From NCBI GenBank assembly GCA_964035575.1, contig OZ037841.1:1798001-1862000 (forward strand): 64,000 bases of DNA. The letters are read 5' to 3'. Of this stretch, positions 9,728-20,700 are shown in pieces. This DNA is from Rhynchopus sp. YZ270_cl-10. Its lineage: Eukaryota > Euglenozoa > Diplonemea > Diplonemida > Diplonemidae. Position 1 is the stretch's first letter, and every line of letters begins with the position of its first letter. Position numbers and translations under genes: made by a program. Below the pieces are notes generated by a model, which made no database searches, was not told the DNA's origin, and saw only the letters and a list, made by a program, of their open reading frames with translations.

Positions 9728-12700
9728 ATGGTGCTCGTTAACCATGTGCTGCTCTTCATGTGTGTTGTGGTGTTGTGTGTGCAGTCGTGCAGCGGTTCGT
9801 GCGCATCGTCGTTCACCATTATCAAATCCTTTTCGGACGTCTCGACGCACAGCGACACTGCACCCCTGGAATTTGGTGCAAGCGACTTCAGGATACGCAT
9901 GAGCGTGCTTATCAACAGTTACACGTTCAACGGACGTATCGTCGACTTCTCAAATGGGGCGAACACCGACAACTTCATCATCTCGCAGTCGGGCACCACA
10001 GGCCAGATCATGGCGCAAAGCTACATTGGCGGTGTTGCGCAGCTAGCGATGCTGGACCCGACACCTGCGCCGCTTGGAGGGTCCTTCATCCTTTACCTGT
10101 CCGTCGTGTACCTGTCGCCCACGAATGCGACCGCGAAGCTGTGGATCAACAACATGCTCCGCGTGTCTGCGGACATCCCCTTTCCTGTGCGCACCACACG
10201 CAGCACGAACTACATAGGGCACAGCCCCTTCGCAGGCGACGTCAACCTCGACGGCACCGTCACCAACTTCGTCATGCGCGAGTGTTTCACCCCATACACA
10301 GATGTCCCTGCAACTCGTCCCCCACCGACACCGACGCCACCGACGCCTTCTCCGCCAACACCTGCTCCTCAGACTCCATCGCCGCCTACACTGTCACCAC
10401 CAACACCTTCTCCACCGACACCAGCACCGGTAACACCTTCTCCACCGACGCCGTCACCACCCACCCCATCACCTCCGACACCGGCACCACCAACATTGTC
10501 GCCACCGACGCCTTCCCCCCCTACACCGTCGCCACCGACACCGGCTCCTCAAACACCATCACCACCAACGTTGTCGCCACCGACACCATCCCCTCCGACA
10601 CCATCGCCACCCACCCCATCACCACCAACCTCAGCACCCCCAACACCGGCTCCTCCGACAGTTGTCCCACTCACGCTGGCTCCAGCAACACTTGCTCCTC
10701 CAACACCAGCCCCGCTGTCACCTGCGCCACCGACTCCATCGCCGCCTACACTGTCACCACCAACACCTTCTCCACCGACACCAGCACCGGTAACACCTTC
10801 CCCACCGACGCCGTCACCACCCACCCCGTCACCTCCGACACCGGCACCACCAACATTGTCGCCACCGACGCCTTCCCCCCCTACACCGTCGCCACCGACA
10901 CCGGCTCCTCAAACACCATCACCACCAACGTTGTCGCCACCGACACCATCCCCTCCCACTCCGTCGCCACTGTCCCCTTCTCCAGCAACACCTGCTCCAC
11001 CAACATTGTCTCCACAGACACCATCCCCTCCATCACCTGCACCACTGTCCCCTTCACCACCAACTCCGTCACCACGTACACCTTCTCCGCCGACACCAGC
11101 ACCGGCAACACCTTCTCCACCGACACCAGCACCGGTAACACCTTCCCCACCGACGCCGTCACCACCCACCCCGTCACCTCCGACACCGGCACCACCAACA
11201 TTGTCGCCACCGACGCCTTCCCCCCCTACACCGTCGCCACCGACACCGGCTCCTCAAACACCATCACCACCAACGTTGTCGCCACCGACACCATCCCCTC
11301 CCACTCCGTCGCCACTGTCCCCTTCTCCAGCAACACCTGCTCCACCAACATTGTCTCCACAGACACCATCCCCTCCATCACCTGCACCACTGTCCCCTTC
11401 ACCACCAACTCCGTCACCACGTACACCTTCTCCGCCGACACCAGCACCGGCAACACCTTCTCCACCGACACCGTCGCCACCAACACCTGCACCACTGTCT
11501 CCTTCACCACCAACGCCGTTCCCGCCAACAGCTTCACCCCCGACACCTTCGCCACCGACAGTGTCCCCACTCTCTCCGGCACCTGAAACACTTTCCCCTC
11601 AAACACCAGCTTCACTGACCCCTTCACCGGCTACTCCGTCACCACCAACGTCTTCACCACCAACACTATCCCCGGAAACTGCATCACCACCGACAGCTGC
11701 TCCAAAGACAGGTGCGCCGCTGTCACCGTCACCGCTGACACTTCTGCCGGACACTGCTGTGCCTGATACGGAAGCACCTGCGACACTTGCCCCCACGACA
11801 CCGGCACCTGCAACAGTGTCGCCTACGACACGTACACCCACAGCAACCGACGTACCGTCCACACCACTGCCAGCCTCCACCACCCCCACACAGCCCTCCG
11901 CCACCACACCCCTCCCCGACACAGCACCACCACGCAGCAGCACGCCCACCGCCGCCGCCTCCACAGCTCCTCTCCTCGAGGCTGCAGAGACGCTCGCACC
12001 GCCACCATCCCTGCCCGCCCCGTCTGTCATGTCTGGTGGTGCTAAGGAGGTTGTGTACACTATGGTCAAGAACGCGGCCGGGTCGCTTGCTGTCATCACT
12101 GCTTCCTTGGAATGCCTGGACGGGGGCGAACGTGTGGTGGAACTTCCTTGGTTGTTGCACCCTACCGGCATGCATGTTCTCGGGAGTGTCCGTGCAGGGT
12201 GTATTGTGGGGAACATTATTTTGATGGTGATGTGGGTGGGTGGGTTGTTTCTTGCGACGTGGCTGCTGGCAGTGCACCGTGGTAGTGGGTTTTCGATGAG
12301 TGGCAGCCACTGGAGCTCTGCAGCGTCGTACTTCAGGTTTCCTTCGAGCTGCTCTTTGGTGCCGTGCTTCTTCATTGCGGGGACGTTCGACTCTTCGGTG
12401 CAGCTTCTGGCTGGGGACTCTGAGTCCATGGGGCAGACTGCCGTGGCGTGGATCGGTATAGTGTACGCTGCGCTGCTCTACGCGTGGCTGTGGTCCTGCT
12501 GCAGAGAGAAGACGTTTACGTCGTTCATCCGGAAGCTTGAGTACGACCCTGCAAGGAAGAGTGCTTCTGTTGAGTACATCTTCGGCAAATCCATCTGGAC
12601 CAGCCGCAGTGCGAACCACACCGAACGCATGGGGGTCATCTTCGAGAACTACTCCTACAGGACCGACGTCCGCTTCTCGTGGGTCACGCAGAACGGACGT

Positions 12701-13759
12701 TACGTATTGGTAGAGGTGGGACAGATTTTGGTTCTTGTTGCGATTTCTGCGATAAAGGTGAACACTTTCCCAGCCTGCGCCGCAAAGGCGTTTACCCTCT
12801 GCGCGTTTCTCGCAGTTCTCGGCATCATCGCTGTGCTGCAGAGACCTTTCATCGCCGCCTTCTTGAACCACATCGTCACTGCGATGTACCTCGTCTCTGC
12901 GGTAGGCATGGCGCTCTTTGGGTTTGTCTTCGCTTCTTCGCAGAACGACAGCCCTCTCTTGCTGTTTGCAGCGTTCCTTCTGTTTGGCGGTCTGCTGTGT
13001 TCTTTTATTCGTGGTGGTTACGATTGCATGACGTATACAATGGATCTTTTTAACTACAACATCAAACTGCGTCGTGAGAAGGAGACACAACACTTCGTTG
13101 AATGCGACTTTGCTAGCGACAACAAAAGCGACCCTTCCAACTACGACGTCAAAGTTGTTGAAATGCGTGACGCGTCGGAATATCTTAGTGACGGATCCGA
13201 GCCAGGCTCGCCACTGCAGCGTGCCGCATTTGGCCTTTCCTCTGGTAGGGGTTCAGGACGCCGTCTCCGTGGTGACTCAGCACTGCGCCGTTCATTTGGT
13301 CACATCTCAAACACTTCGTTGAGTCCACCGCAAAGGCGCAGTGGTTCGTTCATGCGTGTCTCCGAGCAGGGCACCAGCGAAAATGATGACGCGGAGAGTG
13401 ACATCGCCGCATCAGACTTTGAGTCCTCGCCTCGCCAGGCTGCGTTGCTGCCGCCGCCTACGCGAGGTGCGGGGTCACCTCTGAGCACGTTTTCCCCACA
13501 GCATGCAGTGTCGCCAGGTGGTAGAAGGAGTTTGTCGTTTACGCGTAGTGGGGGTGGAGGGGGAGGTGGAGGTAATGGGAGCCCGCACAGCCCCCACAGC
13601 CCCCATCTCAGCCCGCACAGTCCACACAGCCCGCATCTGACGCTCACAGGCAGCACCTCGCTCCCAAAGTCACGCTTGAATGACACAACGACAAGCCTGA
13701 ACAGAACAACCGGAGGGCTCAACAGTACCCGCTCCATTCGGACCAGGTATAGGCAGTGA
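9728..13759 (+). CDS. Large surface protein: LamG-like head, Pro/Thr/Ser stalk, multi-pass C-terminus
   Basis: 1343 residues. Residues 1-28 form a signal peptide ending near a Cys/Ser-rich cleavage region. Residues about 30-195 are a beta-rich LamG/concanavalin-like module (conserved 'FSNGANTDNF', 'LWINNML' and a terminal Cys). Residues about 198-750 are a stalk of PPTPSPPTPAP units, probably rigid and heavily O-glycosylated. From about residue 815 come six or seven hydrophobic segments (nt 12178-12270, 12430-12500, 12700-12770, 12778-12850, 12868-12935, 12950-13010), one with a preceding Cys-containing loop. The cytoplasmic tail (nt 13020-13759) is Ser/Arg-rich with a Gly run and SPHSPH repeats. 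I recall similar 'head plus repeat stalk plus multi-pass tail' proteins in free-living kinetoplastids; that link is unverified. Likely a cell-surface adhesion or sensory protein. Confidence 0.75.
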   Translation: MVLVNHVLLFMCVVVLCVQSCSGSCASSFTIIKSFSDVSTHSDTAPLEFGASDFRIRMSVLINSYTFNGRIVDFSNGANTDNFIISQSGTTGQIMAQSYIGGVAQLAMLDPTPAPLGGSFILYLSVVYLSPTNATAKLWINNMLRVSADIPFPVRTTRSTNYIGHSPFAGDVNLDGTVTNFVMRECFTPYTDVPATRPPPTPTPPTPSPPTPAPQTPSPPTLSPPTPSPPTPAPVTPSPPTPSPPTPSPPTPAPPTLSPPTPSPPTPSPPTPAPQTPSPPTLSPPTPSPPTPSPPTPSPPTSAPPTPAPPTVVPLTLAPATLAPPTPAPLSPAPPTPSPPTLSPPTPSPPTPAPVTPSPPTPSPPTPSPPTPAPPTLSPPTPSPPTPSPPTPAPQTPSPPTLSPPTPSPPTPSPLSPSPATPAPPTLSPQTPSPPSPAPLSPSPPTPSPRTPSPPTPAPATPSPPTPAPVTPSPPTPSPPTPSPPTPAPPTLSPPTPSPPTPSPPTPAPQTPSPPTLSPPTPSPPTPSPLSPSPATPAPPTLSPQTPSPPSPAPLSPSPPTPSPRTPSPPTPAPATPSPPTPSPPTPAPLSPSPPTPFPPTASPPTPSPPTVSPLSPAPETLSPQTPASLTPSPATPSPPTSSPPTLSPETASPPTAAPKTGAPLSPSPLTLLPDTAVPDTEAPATLAPTTPAPATVSPTTRTPTATDVPSTPLPASTTPTQPSATTPLPDTAPPRSSTPTAAASTAPLLEAAETLAPPPSLPAPSVMSGGAKEVVYTMVKNAAGSLAVITASLECLDGGERVVELPWLLHPTGMHVLGSVRAGCIVGNIILMVMWVGGLFLATWLLAVHRGSGFSMSGSHWSSAASYFRFPSSCSLVPCFFIAGTFDSSVQLLAGDSESMGQTAVAWIGIVYAALLYAWLWSCCREKTFTSFIRKLEYDPARKSASVEYIFGKSIWTSRSANHTERMGVIFENYSYRTDVRFSWVTQNGRYVLVEVGQILVLVAISAIKVNTFPACAAKAFTLCAFLAVLGIIAVLQRPFIAAFLNHIVTAMYLVSAVGMALFGFVFASSQNDSPLLLFAAFLLFGGLLCSFIRGGYDCMTYTMDLFNYNIKLRREKETQHFVECDFASDNKSDPSNYDVKVVEMRDASEYLSDGSEPGSPLQRAAFGLSSGRGSGRRLRGDSALRRSFGHISNTSLSPPQRRSGSFMRVSEQGTSENDDAESDIAASDFESSPRQAALLPPPTRGAGSPLSTFSPQHAVSPGGRRSLSFTRSGGGGGGGGNGSPHSPHSPHLSPHSPHSPHLTLTGSTSLPKSRLNDTTTSLNRTTGGLNSTRSIRTRYRQ
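10318..11560 (+). repeat. Coding tandem repeat of the PPTPSPP stalk, with 350-390-bp segmental copies
   Basis: On top of the 15-18-bp ACCGACACC/ACCACCAACA units there is a higher-order repeat. The phrase GCCACCGACGCCTTCCCCCC recurs at about 10501, 10861 and 11207, each followed by the same 90 bp or so. A second block, CCATCCCCTCCATCACCTGC, recurs at about 11022 and 11368. Spacings keep the reading frame. The near-identity of the copies implies recent unequal exchange. Confidence 0.9.
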
Positions 13760-13790
13760 GTCGAAATTTGGTGATTTTTTTATTTTTGTA

Positions 13791-14038
13791 CCGACCCTCC
13801 CCCGTGAAATTGTCCCCCCCCAAAAACCGGTATTTTGCCCCGACGGACAATTTCAAGGGAGTCGCAGGGACAACCTTTGCTCCCCCTTCTTCACACCAAA
13901 ACGGCCACCCCCCTACAGTACGAGAAATTGTCCCCCCCTTTTTGCCGTACGTGATATTGTCCCCCCCTCACTTTTTCTCCCAGGGGGGACAATTTCAAGG
14001 GGGTCGGAGGGGGGGACAATTTCACGGGGGAGGGTCGG
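13791..14038. mobile_element. TA-flanked MITE in the 3' region of the LamG gene
   Basis: 248 bp bounded by TA on both sides (13789-13790 and 14039-14040). The terminal inverted repeats are 30 bp and perfect, starting CCGACCCTCCCCCGTGAAAT. The inside carries further copies of the box GTGAAATTGTCCCCCC in both orientations (about 13846, 13924, 13950, 13984, 14010). The TA duplication is typical of Tc1/mariner-type transposons. There is no coding capacity. It begins 30 nt after the stop codon, so it may lie inside the transcript. Confidence 0.8.
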
Positions 14039-14040
14039 TA

Positions 14041-14893
14041 AAAACGTATTTTTGCCAAGTCAAATGTGACTATTTGACGTTGATTTTTTTCTGTTGATCC
14101 TACTATTTTGCCTTCCCATGGGCTTCTTTCCCACCCCCTTTTTGGTGCCATGAGGTGCATACATTGTTCACATTTTTCTTTGTGATTGAAGTATTTTGTG
14201 TTTGTGTCGTCATATTTTGTGGTTACGTTCGGAATGTTGTTTTTGTGCCTACAGCAGCTGAGGTGTTCTGCACATTGACTACCATCCGGACCTTTTGTGC
14301 TTTGCATCGTGTAGAGCTCTCTTGTTGATGAGATGTCTTGTATTGCCTTAACTTCTCATTATTTGCCCCATATATATTTTTTTGAAAAACGTTTTTGATT
14401 CGAAGAACGTGTACCGCCCTCGTTCTCTTATAGTATGGCAAGTCATTAGGTTTCCTTTTTACATCTGCTGTCGTAGGCCGCAGGGTACTTCTGCTTTCAT
14501 CCGGATGGCTGGCATCGTGGGTCAGTCGGAGGTGCCTGCATCAACTACAGTTTTTTTTTTTTTGAGAAACGTTTCGATTCGAAGAACGGTCTCATTTTTA
14601 TGTGTGTGCACGAGAGAGGCACATCTTCTTTCAGCTCTTCCCCAAACCTCTTTTATTCTGTTCTGATAAAAACTCATTTTTTTTCCGTTAAAGTGACTGA
14701 GCTGTGAGGCTTAGGATCACACTGTACCCCTTTTTACGCAAAGCAAAGTCAGCTGTTCCCCGAGAGGTCATCTGTCTGACATTTTTTTTTACAACAAAAC
14801 AAAAAACGTTAGGAATCTACCAGGTAAAAAAACATCACGTATCCTGGGGGGGTCCGTAAGTTTGTGTATTCGTGTGTAAAATTTCCGGCCCTT
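14041..14893. other. Spacer with dispersed repeat copies
   Basis: Holds one copy of repeat family X (14477-14550; see 60640-60880), a hairpin motif copy (14694-14722) and twin phrases AACGTTTTTGATTCGAAGAACG (cited here as GTTTTTGATTCGAAGAACG) at 14388 and 14568. No gene is supported. Confidence 0.5.
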
Positions 14894-16280
14894 TTGGGTG
14901 AAAAAAAAAAAGGGTGAGGGGAGTTGGGTCCAGTCATAGGGGGTATAGCATATTTTTTGGAAAATTCTTCAAAAAAGCAAGGATTTTTGCTGAGCACAAT
15001 GAAATTTTCAGAAAAATCCCAATTTTCGGCCAAATTTGGAGCAAATTAGGGCCCACACACCCCGATTTTGGGTCAAAAACCGATTTCATTTTTGCTCAGG
15101 AGTGCCTACGATTCCGCAAACCAGAGGTCCTCTGGATGCATGCATTGATAAACACAACACTGGAAATTGCAAGGAACAGGTCTGCATGCGTGTTCTCTAG
15201 CCACTACAGCTACAGGGTATGCACAAAATGACCGTATTGTGGTTGAATTTTGACTTGCAAATGTTTATTCACGAACATGTATTTCTGAGGTTTTTTGGAT
15301 TCTTTGGGCCATTTTATGACTTCGGGTGCCTACCACGCCCGTTTTTGGGCAATAAAAATTTTTTTGTCTGGTCAAAAATCGCCTTGTACTTGTGAAAGGA
15401 ATTGCTAAGGAAATGTGAAATATGCGTGTTTTGGTACACAAAAGTGCGTTTTGGGTACTTCTGAAGGGTCAAAACACCAAAATTTTGCGTTTTTTTGCGT
15501 TTTTGGTCTCCCAAGGACCCACTATTTTGGGTGAATTTTTTTTTCACCTTTGCGAAAAAAAACTGAAAAATCACGGCTATAAGAACGCTAAGAAAAATCG
15601 ATATTCATTTTTTGGGCAGAAAAGTGCGTTTTAGGTGCCCACCGATGGTCAAAACATCAATTTTTTTTGTGTTTTTGGCATCTTTGGACACCCAAGGACC
15701 CATTATCGGGGTGATTTCTTTTTGCCTGAGATTTGCCTTTGCCAAAATCGAAAAAAAAAAAAAATTGTGGCGGAATTTGCTAAGGAAAAGCCGAAATTGT
15801 GGGCCCTGTAGTAATGCATAAGGTGCATAATGCATATGGTTTACCCCCAGATCGTCAAAACACCCGATTTTTGCGTTTTTTTGCACTTTTTGGTGCCCAA
15901 AAACCCAACTCAGGGGTCGAAATTTTCCCGAAAAAAAATTTTTTTTTTTTGAGATTTTTCGATTTTTTGATAAGGCGCTGGCCCATACAAAGTGCACTGG
16001 TGGTGCAGAAAATGGCTGGGGAATAAACTCTAGATGCTCAAAACAGCTCAATTCTTGCTTTTTTTGACTTTTTGGTCCCAGGAGGGTGCCTAGGGTGTAG
16101 TGAACAGGCCTCAAAAACACTTGTGAAAAAAAAATTTTGGGATTTTTTTTTTTTTGAGATTTTTGAAAAATCGGCCGATTTTGCGACCAATTTTGGCTGG
16201 GGAATTTCGACGACCAAAGGGTCCCCCCCTTTGGTTTTTTCCAAAAAATCGGGTATTTTTTGTGTGTACAATTGTACACC
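14894..16280. repeat. Dispersed A/T-run repeat, family B
   Basis: Low-complexity sequence with many A or T runs. Blocks such as TTTGGGCCATTTTATGAC and GGTCAAAAATCGCCTTGT at 15300-15385 recur in the same order at 39405-39480, and the section 15840-16080 matches 39525-39740. Similar phrases also repeat inside this interval (GGTCAAAACACCAAAATTTT-type at 15470, 15645, 15855). The long ORFs read through it come from repeat structure and homopolymers. Confidence 0.7.
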
Positions 16281-16450
16281 CGGTCTGCCGGTCTTTTTCG
16301 AGGGTGGGTAGGACCGGCCCTTATAGCCGGTAATCCTTAAGAGCCGGTCTTTTTACGGACCCTAAAGACCGGCTAAAGACCGGCTATACACACTAATTAC
16401 GTGTCTGGTCGTTGCCGGTCTATTTACGGATCCCCCCTGGTTTTTTTTTG
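16262..16450. repeat. CCGGTCTTT / AAAGACCGG inverted-repeat cluster
   Basis: Motifs GCCGGTCTTTTT, AAAGACCGGCTA (twice), GACCGGC and GCCGGTCTATTTACGGA occur in both orientations within 190 bp, so several alternative hairpins are possible. Function unknown. Confidence 0.6.
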
Positions 16451-17225
16451 TTAAAATAAAGTATTTCTCTTTCTTTGATGTGACTAAGCATGAGGCTTAT
16501 GTTTATCAGATAAGTTCTGCTTTATTTGCTCCCGAATGCGTGCAGTTGATTTTGAGAGAATTTTTTAGTAATTCCGTTAGCTCCAATCATGTGGACGACT
16601 GCAAAGCTGTGCCTTGCTCGATGGTTCTGAAGAATCTTAAGTCTGGTATATTGTCCCAAATCTCTCCAATGTGACGTGCTGTGAATCCGTGACTGTGGTT
16701 GTGGATAAGCAAAAGCGTCGTTTGGAATTTTTGTTGCGCGATCCCATTAAAGCTTCCTCTCAAAGCTCTGTACGAAATCTCGTAGTGAAAAAGAGTGTAC
16801 GGCACGCAGATTATGTGTAAGAACACATGCAATGCATAAAAGCAAAAGGTCAGTTTTTGCTTTGCATCCTCGGGTGCCTGCACAAAACAACCAAGCTTTT
16901 GAAAAACGTATTTTATGCATGAGTTGTGCGTTTGTAAATATAGAGTAACGAACGCCAGAATGAAGAAAAAAAATCCCCCTCCCAAGTATACTTGATGTAC
17001 AAATGTGAGCAGTTTTGCTATTTACTGCCGTCTATTTGCACGAAATCTTTCCTCTCTTTTTCAATATTTTATGTGGTATTTTTGTTGTGCTTTTTTTTGA
17101 TTTTTTTTGCACGGTTTTTTCGATGTGCTATTGAAATACTTTTGCGTATGTTTTCTTTTGGATAACGTCCCTGTACTTTCTCTTCTTTGATTTGAAAGTA
17201 TGAAACATTTTTTTTTTTTTTTTGC
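16451..17225. other. Spacer, no supported gene
   Basis: One hairpin motif copy lies at 16481-16512. Both strands carry ORFs of 64-132 codons between 16480 and 16985, but neither has a recognisable product and they overlap each other. Confidence 0.4.
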
Positions 17226-17233
17226 AACTTTTT

Positions 17234-17781
17234 CAGGGAAATAGCTTGGTTTTCCTCCAAAATCAGGAATTATGCGAAAACGAAATTTTTCCGCGGTCGA
17301 AAGCGGTCGTTGCGCTTCGCGCAAGCCTCACTGAGTGGAGAGGCGAAAGGTCAATTTGCGAGATAACCAAAAACGGAATGTAATCCCTTATTACAGAGCT
17401 TGGTCTTGCACCTTACGTTCCACTAACCGTATGGAAAAAAATAAATGGCGCCGCAGGCGAAAAAAAAAAAATAGGGTACGGTGTAAAAATGCTGGTTTAC
17501 AACCACACAGTCACTCAACAAACCCTTTTTTGCGGAGCAAAAAAGGAAAATGGCGCCGCAGGCAAAAAAAAATTAAGGGGTACGGCACATCTGCAAGCGC
17601 AGCGAGCGAAAATTTTAAGGTTCCATCATTCCAGTCATCTGGGAGATCTGGGGGTCCGCGGGCGAGGGCCCCCAAAAGTGCCCAAAAATCCCCTCTTTTT
17701 TTTTTTTTTTTTTTTTTTTTCCCCCAAAAAATCCAGAATTATGCGATGTCGCATAATTCGGTATATGGAGCTATTTCCCTG
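17234..17781. mobile_element. Non-autonomous hAT-type element (MITE) with exact 8-bp duplication
   Basis: 548 bp. The ends are CAGGGAAATAGCT (17234-17246) and its inverse AGCTATTTCCCTG (17769-17781). The 8 bp outside each end are identical: AACTTTTT at 17226-17233 and 17782-17789. An 8-bp duplication and CAGGG/CCCTG termini are hallmarks of hAT transposons. Subterminal GAATTATGCG/CGCATAATTC pairs lie in inverted orientation. The inside repeats ATGGCGCCGCAGGC twice (17448, 17549) and has long A and T runs; no transposase. Confidence 0.8.
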
Positions 17782-17789
17782 AACTTTTT

Positions 17790-20700
17790 GAAACCTTCAA
17801 GACTCTGCTGTGCCCAGGCTACAGTCGAGCATCTTTTTTTTTGGCCTCAAAGAGGGTTCCTCTTCACGGCCAGGTAGTCAAGTGGGAGCGTATTGCAGTA
17901 ATAAAAATATCACCACAGAATATTTATTACACACTTTACGCACACACAAATGAGACTACTTTCGCGTTTTTACAACTTTCCCCGTTTTTTAGTGTTTTTG
18001 CTACCGTGAAGGAGGGTGGGTACTCTTTCATCTCAGCCACAGTGCCGTCTGTAAGTACCCTCACTTTATTTGGTTGTATTTTTTTGATATTTGAAATCGT
18101 CATTTTGTTTTCCTTTTTCATTTTAACGGTGGCGATCTGTGTAGTGGTGTGTCTGGGTTAAAAGGGCACGGCAATGTGTAGTAATACTGTATTCAGCCCA
18201 CGTATTTTTTCTTTCCCCCTAAAAATTATGACTGCTATCCCATGATAGTAAAATCAAACAACACCTTTTTCCTTTTTCCTTTTGGTGTGTGTCTGTTGTA
18301 TGTGGCGCACACGGTCAATTTTTTTTTTTTGCGCTTTCAAAAAAGTTTTCAATTCAAGTAAAAAGTGAAATTGACTACGTCACTGACAACTCCAAGTTTC
18401 TTCAGAGATGACAAACTTATTGAAAGGGGTTGCAAAGGAGCATGCTCTGCCATATGAAATATTTTTTCTATTTTTTCTTCATTTTTTTTTTCCTTTGTGC
18501 GAGATTCTTTTTTTTTTTTTTTTGACTTCGCCCCTAGTTTTCTTTCCCCCATTTTTCTTCTTCTTTGAAAACAATCTTCAGTGTTCCAAAAAACAAACAT
18601 TGGAGCAGTGCAAACTAAGGTAGATTTTGGTATTTTCAGACCTCAAAGGGGAGTCTTTACCACTCCGATGTTTTTTGGAACACTGAAAAAAATACAATAC
18701 TTCCCCAACTCTTTGATTAAACCTGGTGCGGTCAGCAGTCAAGAACCCTGAGGAACTGGGTTGCTGACCACACCAAACCCCTTTTTTTAGATGTGTAAAT
18801 CAAGAAGTCAGGACTTTGTTTTGAGTCCTCTGTTTGACGAAGGCTTGCACGGAGCAGAGGGTCCATTCATGTGCGTCTTTAATTCCCTTCAAAGACGAGG
18901 CATTTTGGCTACCTTAAGAGAGTCATCGTTACTCCCGCCGAGTGTGAGAGTGCCGTCAAAAGCGAACTCTATACGAAAAGGCCTCTCGTCTCTCTGTGTT
19001 GCTTGACAGCCCCAACAACCCTGTTCTGTGCACTGCATTGGGGGGGGGTTTTGCGCTATCGACTTCACATGCACACCATGTTTTTTTTTTTAATCTTTTG
19101 TGATTCTCGTAATCACGCTGAGTGAGTGCTCAAGAAGTAAGCACCTACAACCAAAGTGTTATATCTCCTCATAGGGTAGTCCGAAGATGAGGTTTTTTGC
19201 ACGAAACATTTTTTTTTACGTAAACAACTTGTCAAGTGACAACATCTTTTAGTTGTCAGGATAAAAAGGATTGGAGGCAGCGCTTTTGGGAAAACAAAAC
19301 GGAAAACAAAAGCGTGCTTTGTGATTGTCTGTTATTCGCCCGGCTTTGAGCGCACAAACAAAGACTCGATCTTATTTTTTTCTTCCAAAATTTTGCCATT
19401 TTTTAAACGACGCAAATGATTAATTCATAGAGGAACTGATAGAAATGAAAAAGCTAACAGAACGAACAGCTTTTTTTATAAAAAATAAACTTTTTTTTAA
19501 ACAGAGTTGACTGTCAAATGGTAGCTACAATAAAACAGCAGATAATCCAAAAACAAGCCACCTTATGCAAAATTCGCCCTGACCTTTCAAAAAGGCAATC
19601 GCGTTGTTGCACAGAATGAATGTGTGTCTTCAGGTTTCAGATATCTGTTCACGTCTGTTGTTTCTAGAAAGCAAACCACTGTATAGGTTTTCCCGTCTTT
19701 CAACACTATCTTTACCATTTTTCATTTTTTTCTTTTCAATTTTAGCAATCTGAGCATCTTCGGTGTTGATTTCTACTTGTAACATACTTTATGTTCAAGA
19801 CTGTTTTGTGCACACTCCTCTCCTTTATCCACAAGCTCACATCTGGGTTGTGTGGAACAATGAGTGGGGAGTGTGCACAGCATATCAAAGAGCTCAACAG
19901 GTTAAGGTACTTTCTCTGTTCCCTCTGCATTTTTTGTGCAGTGCGGTTCGATTCGTCTTTCACGTATTCTTTATCCCCCAACTTAAATGCACAGGAGCTC
20001 TTTGCACAGAGCAACGGCTAAAATTACTGTTTTTCCAATTTACAATAAAAGAGGGTTTTGTGGCATTCTGCGTTCTGTTCTCCTTAAGAAAGTAGAGGGG
20101 AGCAAGCAGCTGTAGGGCTTCCTCCTACAGTGACTCAGCGAGCAGCAGCTAGCATTAGTGAGATCTCCAAATTCAAATTCAAATTCAAATTTAAACACAC
20201 TTTTTTCTGCGTTTTGCGTTTTGAGTACGACGGGCTGTTCTGCGATTAGAAAGTGTAATGTACTTTATATGCGTTCTCTGAACATCTCTCTTTCCTTCAC
20301 TCTCCGTGCCAGTAACTGGTTTGACAAAACCCCGCCTGTGGTGGGTGCTTGTCGATACAAAAGAAGTGCCCCCGCATTGAGGACAAAAATATTTGGACAA
20401 AACCACAATTTTTCCCTCACAACACAACCAATTTCAGCTCTTTCTATTTGATGTGTCTATAACCGCGAGGACACTTAGCACATCTTTTTTACGCTTCCCG
20501 ACACTGTTTTTTTTTTTTGTTTGTGTTCAATGACAGACGTAGATTCAATGAACGTAGCAGACATGACCAAATCAATGCGATTTTATTTTATTTTTGGGTA
20601 TTTTTTTCTTTCTTTTTTGTGTCAAACATTTGACGCACATCACGCACCTATGATGCGACTAAGGCCCTGCCCATCGGCTGTCTACGGCTAGTAGTTTACC

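Noticed and set aside
9760-11586. 608-codon + frame and several minus frames across the Pro/Thr stalk
   Set aside because: They come from the repetitive composition of the stalk; the frame with signal peptide, LamG head and TM segments is the real one.
15605-16279. 224-codon minus ORF in the A/T-run repeat
   Set aside because: Composition is dominated by Lys/Phe/Ser from homopolymers and the matching copy at 39.5-39.8 kb does not keep the frame.
16480-16985. Overlapping ORFs of 64 (+) and 132 (-) codons
   Set aside because: Neither has a recognisable product, they overlap, and no splice or start context favours one. A spliced gene fragment cannot be excluded.
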